Part shown: positions 25,522 to 38,419 of the stretch, one piece after another
Layout: every line of letters begins with the position of its first letter
Position numbering within the stretch: the first letter of the stretch is position 1
Origin: Dirofilaria immitis
Taxonomy: Eukaryota > Nematoda > Chromadorea > Rhabditida > Onchocercidae
Direction: 5' to 3'
NCBI GenBank assembly: GCA_024305405.1
Contig: JAKNDB010000092.1
Location: 2,511,501-2,575,500 of the forward strand
DNA: 64,000 nucleotides
Notes under the pieces: generated by a model
Told to the model about the DNA's origin: nothing
The model's database searches: none
What the model saw: only the letters and a program-made list of their open reading frames with translations
Position numbers and translations under genes: made by a program

Positions 25522-26626
25522 TTTTGTGAATATCCGAAAATTTTCATTTTTTCATAAATGCTGTTTGCAGTGCTTTTGTTTTATAAATATATTGCTTTGT
25601 TTATCTACTGTGATTATTTATATTATTTCTGATATGCAAAGAAAAATTAATTTTCTAGAATATTATTAAGAAGATACGTTAACAACTTTTGAATTCAAAA
25701 TATTCAAAATGAAATGGTGAGGTAAAATATGTGAAATTTATGAGCAGTATGTTGTCGAAATGTGTGCTTTATGACTGTTTCTCTTAGTATGATTCTTGAA
25801 AAATATGAATGCGAATGTTCATTACGAAGTTCGTTTTAATTATTGCTGTTTATAGCCTCTTGATATTCTTGTTGTATTGTCTGGTTGGACTGAAAGGCTT
25901 GTAAAATTCTTAAAGGATGTAAAATAATTCTTATATACTGACATTATAATTATTCAGCTAGAGTTTTCAAAAAGAACGAATCTTTGTTTTTTATTTCGTT
26001 AATGCTTTTGAACATAAGAATAGACTTGCTTTATTTTATATTCTGGTAGTTATTCCTTCATATTTGTGTGTTGTGTTGCACGGTAGATGCCCGCTGAATT
26101 TTATATTAAATTGGATATATATCTTGCATCATTCAAATAAATAATATACAAATATGAAAAGAAATTCAGTTTGTTACATTCTTATGTAGAGTCGATAAGT
26201 AGTCACGAAAAAAATCGAAATAGTTCGAGTTTTGTTCAAAAAAGAAGAACTTCGAGTCCTTTATCATTGCAATTTCAGGAGAGATTATAAGACGCAGATG
26301 ATCTTTGTTAATCTCTTCTATGTCTAAATGGATAGGATTAAATCTCTGGTTAAATCATTAGACCAACTGTTAGAAGTTATAGTTATTGTAAACGCAGTCA
26401 ATGCAAAGAAAATGAGACATCATTACATGAGGTGTAGGCTTCCAGTAATTCAAGAGATGGAGAGCTGATGTGAAGAATTGCTTCTGTTTATATTTTGGAG
26501 CGTTGTAATAACATCCTAGCAGTTGTGGTCGCTTTGCCGTTATTTGTATAAGCCATTTTGTTGTGAGCTATGCTGTATTGAATACAAGCTTTAGATCTAT
26601 TCGTGATATTGATCAGGAAACAAAGA
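25522..26626. other. Intergenic region, condensin D2 to zinc-finger gene
   Basis: AT-rich, no coding exon recognised. It should hold the condensin 3' UTR and the promoter of the downstream gene. Confidence 0.5.
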
Positions 26627-29600
26627 ATGGATGAATCAGTAGCACAATCTCCCGAACAACAGGTATCTACCTATCTATTCATTTACTCGTTCAGTGAAAA
26701 GCAGAAGTTATTGTTACAAAGATAGGAATGCAATGCATACATTTGAAATGGGCTACATCTCTTTTCCTAAGGATATTCGCAGTGATCTCAAGTGCGGTAG
26801 TTTTTTCCCATTTCTGATGTGTAAACATGTAATCTGATAATCCGTGAAAAGATACTAAATTTTGGTTTTATCATAGCAATGAGTTGTTCAAGAAATGAAA
26901 TTTTTCATTTAAAAGATTGGTTAGCACTTGAAATAAATTCCTCAGACACCTTACAAATGCTTTCTTAATTTTTGCTACTCCGACAATAGATGGCAATGGT
27001 GCGTTAGTTCTGCTATTTATTGCTTTCCTATAAATTGTATAAAATTGAATAATTGATGATAAATGAAAGCTATAATAATTTCAATAGATTGCAAAATATA
27101 TATATATATATATATGAGAGTGCTTACTTCCATTCATATTATCATTTTGATGTTTATAACTCATTATATAACTTCATGCTGGTTGTTTCATCGCTTAAAT
27201 TTTTTAAAAATCCGCATCAGCTTTGGTAGTAATTATCCATACTGTTGTTCGATATATTTAGCGATCCTGTTGATAAACAGCTTTCTTCTAGTTTTCATTT
27301 ATTTTCTTTAGCCTATTCGTCTTTGTCTTAATAATCGAACTTTGCGATGTATTGTAGATGCAACATTATTAATTGATTAATATTACAAAAGAAATACAGC
27401 ACCAAATGTATTGTTTCAAAATGAGTTTTGTGGTTGACGAAATAAGCTATTTTATTTTGGTGTCTTTTCCTGCTTCTTATTTTGTATAGTAGCTTGCTTT
27501 TAATTATTTGTTCACTTTAATTAATTTTTAATTAACCATTAGCCATTTTTATGCAATAATTCGAAAATTAATCTAAAGTTTTCGTATTTTTTAGCAGATA
27601 GTCGAAATGATCTTATAAATTGAATTGAAAAGCAAGGAACCGATAACAAACAGTTGACTGGCGATTGATTATATCTACATACTTTTGTCTTTCATTATTC
27701 TCGTTAATAGCTTTTCTCGAACTATTATTATTACATCTGAACTGTAATTATGTGCACTTTCTTCAGTGGCCTTTTGTTGAGACTTCCTAATTGGATTCGA
27801 TTCGCTGGTAAAAATTTCTTAGGAAAAGTTTGGATTTATAAAGCCGAGCCGTGAAGTTCAGAAGATAAAAATTAAAAATTTAGAATCGAAGAGAAAATAA
27901 ATGAGAGTAAATGATGATTGCACTGTTACTTGGTTTTGTAAACGAAGACTAACAACTATTTACTGTGTGCATTCTATCTTTATAAGCATTCTTTGGTTTC
28001 TCCTTATCTTATTACTGATAAAATTTTTCGTTAAATTATATTTTCACAGTCCTTTAGTGTTCTCATTAAACGTATTTTTGTTTTTTGAAGCACATCATTT
28101 ATATATTGCTTTCATTCAATAATTACAAATTGGATAGGCTGCCATTTGATGGGCAGGTAATCATATGAACGCCAAAATACTGCATCCGCACTATTCGGGG
28201 AATGGTACTTTTTTCAACGATTTACTACTTATGTACTGCATTTATTATATTTAAAAGGAAATAGTATATCATTTCACTTTTTGCTGTTTCCTTTTCTAAA
28301 GTGCGTTTCTAAAGATATTTCCATTCCGCTCATAGTTGCACCATCTTTCATATTTTTTCCTTTTCTTGTTGAATTAAAAGTTAAAATTGATGGCTATATA
28401 TATCTTTTATTATTCCTTTAAGTTAATGACTATATACTTCATTGTATTTTTAAAATTTTTTATCTAACATTTCTCAGTGCTGCTTTTCTTTGATTAATCA
28501 ATCGGCATCGGTATTAGAAATTTCAAATCGGTTTCAAAAACGTATTCTTTTGCAGCTTCTAAAATTCGAAATTATTAAAAAATCAACATCACTGGAAATT
28601 AATTCTTGCATTTTTGATATTTTTATTTCTTCACTTCGTGCAATTCAATAAATGAACTGCTATTTGCCTACAAAATCATTAACTATCATTAACAAATCAT
28701 TTAGAAACTACAAACTTATGAGAAAAGCCTCAATAGTTTAACCGTTCAATTTTAGAGAATAATAACAAGTTACGAGCCTCAAGGAAGTATAAATCCTGGG
28801 CCTGAAACGATTATTTCATCATCAACAGTACCGACAACAGCGATTACCACGACGGCGCTGGTACATATTTTTTAATTTCATACCATTTATAAGATGTTAG
28901 GGATTATTATTTATCGTAACTGTACGGTTGGTGGACATTTATTTACTCTAATATGTAATATTCGGAAATTTCCGAATTGATAGACGTTTAGTCCAAAATT
29001 TCATTTTCAGGAATTGCAAACGCATACTCCTTCGCAACTTTTCATACATCCAGCATTCTGTGAGACTTCGGCAACTTCTCTAAATTGAAATGTCATAAAC
29101 ACCAGTTTTGGCTTTTATTTCATCACCGTTAGAGTAAAAAAAAAAAAACAAGTTAATAAAGAATAGAAGGATTAGTATCCGAACAACAATTAACTGGAAA
29201 ATCTATTTATGAGCGATAGGAAATTAAGGATTTTTCAACTTTCTTTCAATTTTTTCAAAAACTGTTCTGAAGAACAGCTTTCAGAACTATCAGTTTCAGC
29301 AGCAATATCAAATTCAGTAATATTAATAGACAGGAATTCTGTGGAAGATACACGAAAGAGCGAAAATGATTTCATTTTCTACAAATGTCGTTTCTGTGGA
29401 CTTACTTACAACTATTTGACAACATTGAGGGCTCATGAAAGAGTACACAATATTGATGAGGTTTATCTTCTTAAGAAGGAACTTTTTGGGAATTTTGAAA
29501 TTTTAGGTGTTTGCTAAAAAAATTTCTTTTACAATTACTATCATTTTAGCCTTATAAATGCAGTCGTTGTTCAGAATCGTTTCATTACATGTGTGAATTG

Positions 29601-30442
29601 GAGTACCATGCCAAACAGCATACCGGTAAATCTTTATTTATAATTCATCGAAATATACTTCTTATACTAAAAAAAAGTGCTGAAGAAGATAAAAAACAGA
29701 AAAAGCTGCAGTCAAATTTCCACTGATTAAATTTCTTTTTAATTGAAAGAGTGATAAAAGGATGAATTAATTCAGGAAAATCTTTTGGTGGGTTTTTAAA
29801 ATGTTCCATTTTTATTTGAATTTTAACACCTACCGATTTAAATTTTATTGTTGCAGATTTGAAAGGCTACAAGTGTGAATGTGGCAGAACATTCCATTCT
29901 TACACCGATTTGCTATATCATAAACATCCAGATGAAGAATCGATTGCAACGGCATCCATTACTGAAATACCAGAAAATAATTTCCCGTTCCAGAATTCAT
30001 CGAGAAAGGATTTGAACCAAAGCATCCATTGAAAGTTTATTCTGATGTGCGCACCAATCCATACATCTGTCAATATTGCTCGAAAAGTTATCCAAACAGT
30101 CGGTAAATTTTCAATTTATTACATGATAAATAAATGGATATTATCTACAGTTATTTTAATTTAAAATGTATTATTTATAACAACGAAACGATGACTGCAT
30201 GTAAAGATATTAAAGAATCATAATATAAAGATTAAAAAGATTTTTTTCGATGTAATTAGGAAACAAAATGAACATATAGTTAGCTGAATAATTACTTGAT
30301 AATTTTGTTTACTCTTTCGACAACTTGTAGCATGCTAGCATATCACATGTATGGACATCGAGGCGAAAAGATATTCAATCCTCGTGCTTCAAGATATCTG
30401 ATGGCACGCACCGAGAACTCCTACATCACTCCAAGATTTTAA
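26627..30442 (+). CDS. C2H2 zinc-finger protein
   Basis: Exons: 26627-26662 (starts MDESVAQSPEQQ), 28756-28860, 29011-29059, 29300-29460, 29550-29625, 29857-30112 and 30331-30442. Phases agree across all junctions. A Ser/Thr-rich N-terminal region precedes four fingers: CRFCGLTY...HERVH, CSRCSESF...HAKQH, a degenerate one with a Cys-X-Cys knuckle (CECGRTF...HKH), and CQYCSKSY...HMYGH. C2H2 fingers of this type usually bind DNA, so it is probably a nuclear regulator; the target is unknown. One base appears missing near 29981-29986. If the donor at 29060 is skipped, the third exon reads to a stop at 29086-29088, giving a 72-residue product without fingers. The first intron is about 2.1 kb. I do not recognise an orthologue. 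Confidence 0.8.
27097..27115. repeat. (TA)n microsatellite
   Basis: Short TA tract in the first intron of the zinc-finger gene. Confidence 0.9.
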
Positions 30443-31358
30443 AAGTCAGAAGAAATCTCGGATATATCTAGTTAGAAAATTCACTTTAATTTATGTATGA
30501 TTCATATAAATTACGAAGAAGTTTGTTTTTAATTATTGTAAACTAAGAAATTAAAATTTCTAAACATATGATACGCTATTCATATATATCTCATGACGAA
30601 TCTGCTTCTCTGCGGAGAGTGTGAATTACATTTCTGCATATGGCAATGATACAAATATATTGAAATAAAATTTTCCTAGTACTCAAAAGAATAAATTGAG
30701 AGGGCGGTTTATAAACAAAAATAATAAACTTATGATGCCAAAAATAATGATTTACTTGCTGATCTGCCAGAATTTCTGGCAAATATTACCATTAATGAAT
30801 GGATATTATTAATTACAATAAGGTAATACACTGTTACCTTTAATGAGAGACTTAAAGAAAGAATTAAGGAATGATTTAATACATCAAATATCTGAGAAAG
30901 TATAAGCCATACATATGAAGACGTTGAGGAGAAAATCCTGGCATAATTTATACAACCAATTACTGCGTATTTTTTTATAGCGCTGAAAATTTCTAATTTT
31001 GCAATCAAATAAGATTTTCTCTATGTCATATTTCAATTTACTACATGCAGTTCATTATGTTAAAACTTTTCAGGTCACAACAGTACTCTAAATGCTTGTC
31101 TTAGCATTTCCCATTTCAGTGACATTAGTATTCAATTCATTAGACTTTATATTTTCATAATAAATTTGAAACCAAATGTTCCTTCACCTTCTACAAATAG
31201 ATATTAATTAGATATTTAGATATTAATTCCTCATGTAGTTTGAACTTATGCAAATGATGCATAACATGCAGAGGAACATTTGGCGTATATTATTCATTAC
31301 GTATTAATTTATATTATCAATTACCATTATTTTTCAAAGACAATTACTCACCTCAGTT
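30443..31358. other. Intergenic region between convergent genes
   Basis: No exon recognised. An AATAAA at 30664-30669 may serve the zinc-finger gene. Confidence 0.5.
30664..30669 (+). terminator. AATAAA polyadenylation signal, zinc-finger gene
   Basis: Canonical hexamer about 220 bp after the zinc-finger stop codon. Confidence 0.4.
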
Positions 31359-32075
31359 CTATGAAAAGGATGGATTGAAACACATCCGACGACCTGGAGT
31401 TGATGATGTATCATCGTCATTATCAATGGTAATGGGTGGTTCACCACTGAGTGATATGCGATCCGCATCGAGTTCCATAAGCTGTTCCAAATAAATCCAG
31501 TCATCATTATTCTCTACTATTTCTGATGCTCGAATGGCTGGTTCTTCCACCGGCAGTTTATCATCATTAGCAGCGACATAGTGTTTTTGTGGTGAAGGTT
31601 CTTCGTAATTACAAGATGACTTACGCCTTGCTAATTCGATAATTTCCTCCAAAGTCTTGGCTCGTTTAGAAGTCGGTTGAGATGTCCTGAATATATTTTT
31701 AGAATTATCTGCAGCAACCATCATCAATTTTGGTTTTGTTCCAATTTCTGAAATTTTAATTTTTAAAAAAAATCCGATCAAATTTACAAAAAAATTTGCA
31801 ATTTATATCAAAAAAATTTGCTAGTCACCTTCTGCAAAGGAATAATTTTGCCCGCATGAAAGATTTCGCTTCACTTTCAAAAAATCGGCTGATATAGAAA
31901 CAAAAGGTGATGAAAGTTCCTTGTTTCGGCGATGTACCTGATGACATGACCGGTTACAATTAGTATTGGTACAGAATGGTTGTAATTGCGTGCGCATCTC
32001 CCTATACATCAAGACTATGCTTATAACAATGCAAGAAGAGCTGCTAGGCAACGCTAGGTCTCTCGAGCAACGCAT
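31359..32075 (-). CDS. Unrecognised two-exon protein
   Basis: The C-terminal exon (31749 down to 31359) is joined to an upstream exon ending at 31829 through a donor GTGACT and an acceptor ATTTCAG, with matching phase. The product has about 140-190 residues, depending on whether ATG 32075, 32009 or 31997 is used. The upstream exon is Cys/Asn-rich (TNTNCNRSC). The downstream one is acidic, with a helical KRAKTLEEIIELARRK segment, an IYLEQLMELDADRI segment and an Asp/Ser-rich tail. There is no signal peptide or membrane span from the inner starts. The composition suggests a soluble, partly disordered nuclear or cytoplasmic protein. No family recognised; it could be nematode-specific. Confidence 0.55.
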
Positions 32076-32915
32076 ATATCGTTGGTGTACTACAAGTGAT
32101 ATCTCACTTCACAATATAAGTGGTGCCCTCTCTGACAGAGTTCAATAATATAATGGGTAGCAGATAACATTAATGAAAAAATATCTAGAGACCGGAAGAA
32201 ATTTTTATATATCGCTTACTAAAACACATATCACCAGTAACTTATACAGCCAATCAATATCACAAAATACAAAAGACTCTCAGAATGGAAATCTAAAATT
32301 CACCATTTCATTATTTATTGTTTACTAACACCGATGTGTGTGAAACCATTCGATCTATCAAACCATCTCAATCATTTTCGGATTTAATTTATCGTTTTTC
32401 GAGGCAAATTCCATAGGGAGAGACAAGCCAAATTTCACGGCAGATCATTGAAATCCACTTTGGATTTTTAAGAGTGAGACAGAATTGGATTACTTTAGAA
32501 ACTGCTTTTTTCACATAATTTTAACAGTTTTGCGCTTCACATAGATGAAAAATATAATCACGCTTAGGAACAGTAAGCATCACATCAGATATATGTCGAT
32601 CCTTTTGACGAGTAAATTTTATGTTTTTTAAATAAATAAAAAATTAATAATCTGCTAAGTGTTATGCCGCATTTCAGTTAAACTTAAATCAACTAGTTTC
32701 ACACTGAAAACTTGCCACGAGCAACTCCCGATTCATATATAGACCTTCTTAAAAGATAAAAATTATGTTTTAGTAAGGCTGCGTTAGAAATGTCCTCCGT
32801 AAGAAATATGCCAGGAAATGTCATGACTCAGGGGTTGCATGGGGTATGGGGTACGTTTGTGATGATGTGTGAGTGCAATGGTTTTCACTTTTTACTCTCA
32901 AGGTAATAGAACTCA
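32076..32915. other. Divergent intergenic region
   Basis: It lies between the - strand unknown gene and the + strand DGCR6-family gene, so it should contain both promoters. No specific site could be assigned. Confidence 0.45.
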
Positions 32916-33730
32916 ATGTCAACGATGAGCGGTAATATTACCCCGGAACGGAAAATGGAAATTATGCTGCTAGAAATGAATAGCTTTGTGATGCACTTGG
33001 AACCTCGAATGCGTACTGATTTAGTAATGTATTTCGCAAGATGCTGGTCGAAAGTTTATTGGATGGGACTGTGTTTGCGATTGTCGAATCGCTCAGTGAT
33101 TTGCAGCGCATGAATGAAATGTACATTTTGTTTTATTACTTAATTTGAAAACGAAAGTTCATTTGGATCATTTAATTTCGTCTTATTAAAAGCAATGTTC
33201 TTAGTGATGACGCTCTTGAAATATTACGTTTTCCTCTCCGCTTAGAGGATATATTGTTGTTAGCTACAACATATAAATTAACAATGTTAAAATTACTCAG
33301 ACGATGACCTAACTTCTGGTGAATCCTGAACTTCTCTATGTTTCATTTCTTTATGTTTCATGAATGACATCAATATTTAGACAGCTTTACAATGATCGCC
33401 AGCAGCGACTGATGGAATTGCAATGCGTTCCTGATTTGGATGAACAAATGAAGCAAATTGATATTAATATTGTCACTGAACTCGATAAGGTATTCTCTTC
33501 CCGCAATTATCATTTAAATTTGCTTATTTGAGTCATAATTCCAAACGTCACTTTCACATGCGAAAGAACAGTAGATAACAGTTGGTTCATTGGAGATAGT
33601 GACGCAACAGCAAGATACGTTGTGCCGTGCCGGTGTACCATCATTTCGTATCACCAATAGTCCTCGAGAAATCGAACTGCAGATGGCAATTATAAGTTTC
33701 ATTTTAACAGTTCATGCACGACTTCCTTGA
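32916..33730 (+). CDS. DGCR6: DGCR6-family protein
   Basis: Three exons (32916-33120, 33381-33489, 33596-33730). The first has the family's helical start and the LLDGTVFAIVESL segment. The second has an LYN...LQ coiled region ending ELDK, and the third has TLCRAGVPSFRITNSPREIELQ. These match in order the human DGCR6 regions around LLDGTVFEIVQGL, ELDRKV and AGVAGFYVTTNPQE. DGCR6 and fly Gonadal are small proteins with coiled-coil segments and poorly defined roles. The frame in exon 1 needs one base added at the AA of 33038-33039. Once that is done, phases 2, 0 and the final stop agree. The product would be about 149 residues, shorter than the human protein (about 220). Confidence 0.88.
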
Positions 33731-35140
33731 AAATTATTGATAACGTTATTTCTTCTTCCTTTTGTCGTCAAATTCGATTGCCACTGTCTACCTTAAAAAA
33801 TACTCATTAATATGGAGTCTAGGCGTTGAGAACTTTGTGGAATGAAACGGTTTCACTCTGAACAAAACTTTTGTTCTACTAAATTGGTATTGTCTCGTAA
33901 AGATTTGCGTAGGGCATTTGTTTGAAAAACAAGTTTGTTTAATTTTTTTTAGCATGAATATATTTGCAGGATTTTTTATTTCCTCAGACATGAATTCGTC
34001 ACAGGAAATCAGTAACTTTTCTCGATGATGTAGTCGATCATTAATAAGCATTTCAATGATTAAAAGCTTTTGAAATGCTTAAAAGCTTTATTTGATCTTC
34101 AAAATATCTGTTCTTTCCAGTAGTCAATAGGTATACTATATTAAGGGATTTCTATCAAGCGTATCCAGTTAATATCATACTTTCAAATAAATTGTCATAA
34201 TATCAGTTAATCTATAAAATATATTTTATCGTGTATGTTTACTCAATGAACGAAAATTTGCTTTTGCAGTGACAATAATTGTTAAAACAACGTAAGATGA
34301 CGATACATTATGTGTTATGTCCGATCAATTTCAATTTACTATATCGAGCGTTTACAAATAAAAAATTCTCTAATATGCATTGCCCTTTTTGAGTAGAACG
34401 CAGGATTCTTTATATTTAAATCTAACGAAAACTTGTTGCTAAATAATCACCACGACAGAAATCAATAAATCCGCCGATGTAAGGTTAAGGCTCAAAAGAA
34501 TTTTCAGCTGCAACATTCATGAATGTTAATGTAACGCGTTCTGCTCTGCCGTAGCTTATTCAGTGAGTAGGACGTTCTCTAAAGTGGAATGTGAGGTATT
34601 TGGTTAATTGAGGGAGGGGAGTCTATTAGTTCCAAGTTTGGATTTTAACGTTGGGTCTCTCCGTATCATATTAAATAATAGCATTAGATTTATAGCTAAC
34701 CGTTCTACAATCGCGTAAACGAATTTGTTCGGTGCTTATAATGAGCGTTTAGAAGGCCATGATTGAACGTATCACCAGTGGTTTTGGGTGATTGGATGTA
34801 GCATCGCCAGTAGTTTGGCATAATTTTTTTGGTTCATTACCTTCTATCGATGCTAGTTACGTGGTTTTTACTGTAAAGTGAAATAAATTGAGATTTACAC
34901 TAGAATTTACGGAGATTCGTGGTTATTCGTTGCTTCTTCATTTTCATTAACAAATGCTGATTACTTTGTTATGAGCTTTCCCTCCTTAAGTACGCATTTC
35001 AAGATTTTTTTCTTCCAAGAGTCATTTTGATAATGAGGATTAGGTGAATCGTTTTTTTCACCCTTAGATATATTGGTTTAGCTGCAGCGAATTCAGTTAA
35101 TAGTTCAAAAATTGTTTTCATTATTAATTTCAGTCACGCC
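33731..35140. other. Intergenic region upstream of ribosomal protein L13a
   Basis: No exon seen. It contains a weak 11-bp hairpin (34045-34081) and the L13a promoter region, and ends with a TTTCAG. Confidence 0.5.
35124..35134 (+). promoter_or_regulatory. Splice acceptor just before the L13a start (candidate trans-splice site)
   Basis: TTAATTTCAG lies six bases upstream of the ATG at 35141, with no upstream exon recognisable. In nematodes this arrangement usually marks spliced-leader addition. Confidence 0.6.
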
Positions 35141-36116
35141 ATGGGTTTGATTGATAAACCGATCGTTATCGATGGTAAAGATCATCTTTTGGGAAGATTA
35201 GCATCGGTTATCGCCAAACAACTTCTTCTTGGTCAGAAAATTGTCGTTGTGCGATGCGAGGATATTGCCATTTCTGGTAATTTCCATCGTTCCAAACTAA
35301 AATTTATGAGTTTTTGCGGAAGCGCTGCAATGTTAAACCGGCGCGTGGTCCATATCACTTCCGTGCGCCAAGTCGTATATTTTGGCGAACCGTCCGGGGC
35401 ATGCTGCCGCATAAAACACATCGCGGAAAGGCGGCACTGCTTCGTTTGAAGGCTTTCGATGGCATTCCACAGCCGTATGATCGGGTTAAGCGACAAATCC
35501 ACCCCGCAGCTTTACGTCATTTGGCGCTGAAACCACGGAGGAAATATTGCACAAGTACATGTTTTTGATAAGTTTTTGTGTTAACATTTTCTAATATCAT
35601 TTAATTGACAGATATCAAAATCATTTGCTATTGGTTAGTCTTCTTATAAACCACTGGTTCTGAAAATGTGTTAGCTTTGAAAATTTTTAAAAGATTTAGG
35701 AATGAATCATTTACCTAAAAATTGTTTTAATGTGATTAATTAATTTTTATGCTTAAAGATTAAAAATATTAGCGACTGTAGTTATAAACAATGAAAGTTT
35801 GATCAAGTGAACTGATTAGAAAGGTTGATTTACCTATTATTTGCATTTAATAAACTTTACATTGTTAATGAATCATTTTGATCTTAAAATTGTAATGGTT
35901 AACGCTGATTCATTTTTAGTTGGACGTCTTGCTCATGAAGTAGGTTGGCAGTATCGAGATATAGTTGCAAAGCTGGAAGCTAAAAGAAAAATTAAAAGTG
36001 CGGCATTCTATGAGCATAAGAAAATGAAATCGAAACTTTTCGCAGAGGCATTGAAATCAGACATTGTTAAAAATTCACCTTACCAAAAGTTGATAGAATC
36101 TTATGGTTACCAATAA
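35141..36116 (+). CDS. RPL13A: 60S ribosomal protein L13a (uL13)
   Basis: A large-subunit ribosomal protein of the uL13 family. Exon 1 (35141-35554) encodes the [11 protein letters not shown] start and the [17 protein letters not shown] core. Exon 2 (35920-36116) encodes GRLAHEVGW and the basic C-terminal helix. The frame changes inside exon 1 at a T5 run (35311-35315). Adding one T restores the conserved sequence and gives 203 residues, the same length as human RPL13A. This is one of the best indications that the shift is a consensus error. An AATAAA lies 23 bp after the stop. ELP6 begins 240 bp downstream on the same strand, so an operon is possible. Confidence 0.97.
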
Positions 36117-36138
36117 ATTTTTCTTTTATTATGATTTG

Positions 36139-36144
36139 AATAAA
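36139..36144 (+). terminator. AATAAA polyadenylation signal, L13a gene
   Basis: Canonical hexamer 23 bp after the L13a stop codon, in the short gap before ELP6. Confidence 0.7.
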
Positions 36145-36355
36145 ATTTTTGCTTGTTTGTTAAACACTGGTTTTGCTTTTAACATGGAAGAATCACTATC
36201 ATGAAAATATTTTACATTGTGTTACTGCAAAAAGTAGCATGTGTTGGGGATGGTTTTCTTTTTCCAAGGATGTGTGATGATTGCAAAAATATGGAAATAA
36301 AAGAAAGTGAAAGACCTAATTTATATATCAAGATTTAGTAGTGGGTCATTTGAGT

Positions 36356-37909
36356 ATGCTAGCGGAGATCAGCAGTTTGTTGGATGAAAAGGAATACAGT
36401 ATTATTGTGATCGGATGCGAAGGATTGAATTCACCTGCTTTCTTGCAGTTGTACATTATGGATTACGCACTAAAGAAGAATGTAAAAGTTATTTATATAT
36501 CAGCGACACGAAATATGCTAGCGTTCAAGTTCGTTCATTTTCGGGATTTGATAGTTTTAGGTCGACTGCATTAAATATTAGGAATATGTTCGTAAAAATA
36601 TTTCAGTTTCATATGCAGTATTAAATATCCCCAAATCTATCACGTTCTTTTCCGGATTTGGATGCTCTTAACGTCAGTTGATTTTCTGAAAATATGCGAT
36701 TCGTCATCCACGTCGAGAATTATTTCTTGATATAGTATTTTGCTAGTACTCTTGTAATTGCAATATCTTGATTTGAAAAATCATTTCAAAATGGTAGTTT
36801 TTTCTTGCTATATGCGGAGCGAAACTCACGTTCTGTCTTAGCAAATTAGAACTCCTGTTATGTATTGCACTGATATTTTAAGAGCACTGATTTATTAGGA
36901 CAATGGCGAGCAAAATGATGATACGATTACCAGAGAAGCTGAAATTTTTATTAATGAGCCAACTTCTTCCTAACGGTTTTGAAGACAAGAATGACATATT
37001 TTTCACACGTTTCTTGGAGGTATCGTATCTTTTCGCATGCTTTTGAAACCTTTTCAAGATCTTTCTATAATTTTTATTCCCTCACATTTTAGCAATCTCC
37101 TGTAGTTAATTGGAAGAAAATATGACTTTTACCTAATATAATGATTTTTAAAAATCTTATTTTGTTATAGGAAATCAATAAGCATGTTGAGGAAAACGAT
37201 AAAGAAATATTCATCATATGTGACAATTTCACCGTGTTTTGTGATTTCGCTGATACTATCTCACGTATTCTTACATTTATACGACATTTGCAAGAATTCA
37301 AAAAGAATTTAGAAACCAAACTGGTAAGCTAAATTAGTTTTTCAAAAAAAAAATAGTTCTCTACCGAAATTTATCCTGCAGGTCATCGTAAAAATGTATC
37401 TCATTATGTCACCGGTCCGCTCAACAATGAATCATTTCCCCATTTTCGATTTTCAGATATTAACTTTCCAATCGAAAAACGAAATTTCCAATATTATCCT
37501 TCATGAAAGTGATATTATTATGAAAATAAGACGTATAGGAAATGGTTTTGCCAAAGACGTCACAGGACAGGTGCATTCATGATATTAAATGGGTGTTAGT
37601 ATAAAAATTGTTTATTTCACTATTTTCTATAAATAGTTAAAATAGTATGAATTCAGTGGATCATTAAGTTCGTCAATTTCCGCAAGAAGTGATTCCCCTT
37701 ACAGCATTATATTTTCTAACTGATTAATTATATTCAGCTAACTTATATTAGATGGATATGAAAATAACCTGTGCCTCGACTACAATTTGCAGTTGTATAT
37801 GATGGAGCGCAATGGTAAAGCACCGTGTACAGAAAATATTTTCAATTACCATTTGAGCGATCGATCCGCGCGACTTTTCTTTCCCGGAATGTCAAGACCA
37901 GAATTGTGA
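36356..37909 (+). CDS. ELP6: Elongator complex protein 6
   Basis: ELP6 is a RecA-fold-like subunit of the Elp4-Elp5-Elp6 ring of Elongator, which modifies wobble uridines of tRNAs. Five exons: 36356-36560, 36899-37019, 37171-37323, 37382-37570 and 37752-37909. The N terminus MLAEISSLL aligns with MFVELNNLL of human ELP6. The GNGFAKDVTGQ segment matches the human ATGFCRDVHGQ motif, and the end (FNYHLSDRSARLFFPGM) matches the human C terminus. One base seems missing in exon 1 (TTT near 36495) and one at the start of exon 5. With both added the product is 275 residues (human about 266). ATG 36356 was chosen by alignment. Confidence 0.87.
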
Positions 37910-38419
37910 AACTGAGCTGTTTCATAAATGAAGTTTCTACTACACTATCTTGTCTATTACTTTTAATATAATAATGAAACAAGATGATATAGTTAAACTT
38001 TGACATCCTAATTTAAAGAGATGAAATGTTTTTCGGACAAAATTGGGAAAATAAAACAAAATGATAACAAGAATCCAATCATCACATAGATATGAAGGAA
38101 ATATAATAACCGTTTCGTCTTGATAGCTATATTTGTTAAAGATCATATAAATACAAGAGGGTGAATGCACAGTATATGTAACGTGCACTATATTCAGAAA
38201 TGATTTAAATACATAGCACTGCATTTGTACTTTTAAGTATTAGTGGCACCTTTATTAAAATGTGTATCTCACAAAAAGACTGCGGTCCTATGAAGCTACA
38301 ACCATTCTTTATGTAGGATTATCTAGGTTATAACTTAAAGAAAAATAATAAATCGAAGTAGCAAGGTGGAGTCCAAAGGATGAGAAGTATGTGTGTGTTC
38401 TCATTCTATTTTGATACCT
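37910..38419. other. Convergent 3' region between ELP6 and Porcupine
   Basis: No exon found. It should hold both 3' UTRs. Confidence 0.5.

Noticed and set aside
34045..34081. 11-bp hairpin upstream of L13a as a regulatory element
   Set aside because: Too short and AT-rich to distinguish from chance in this composition.
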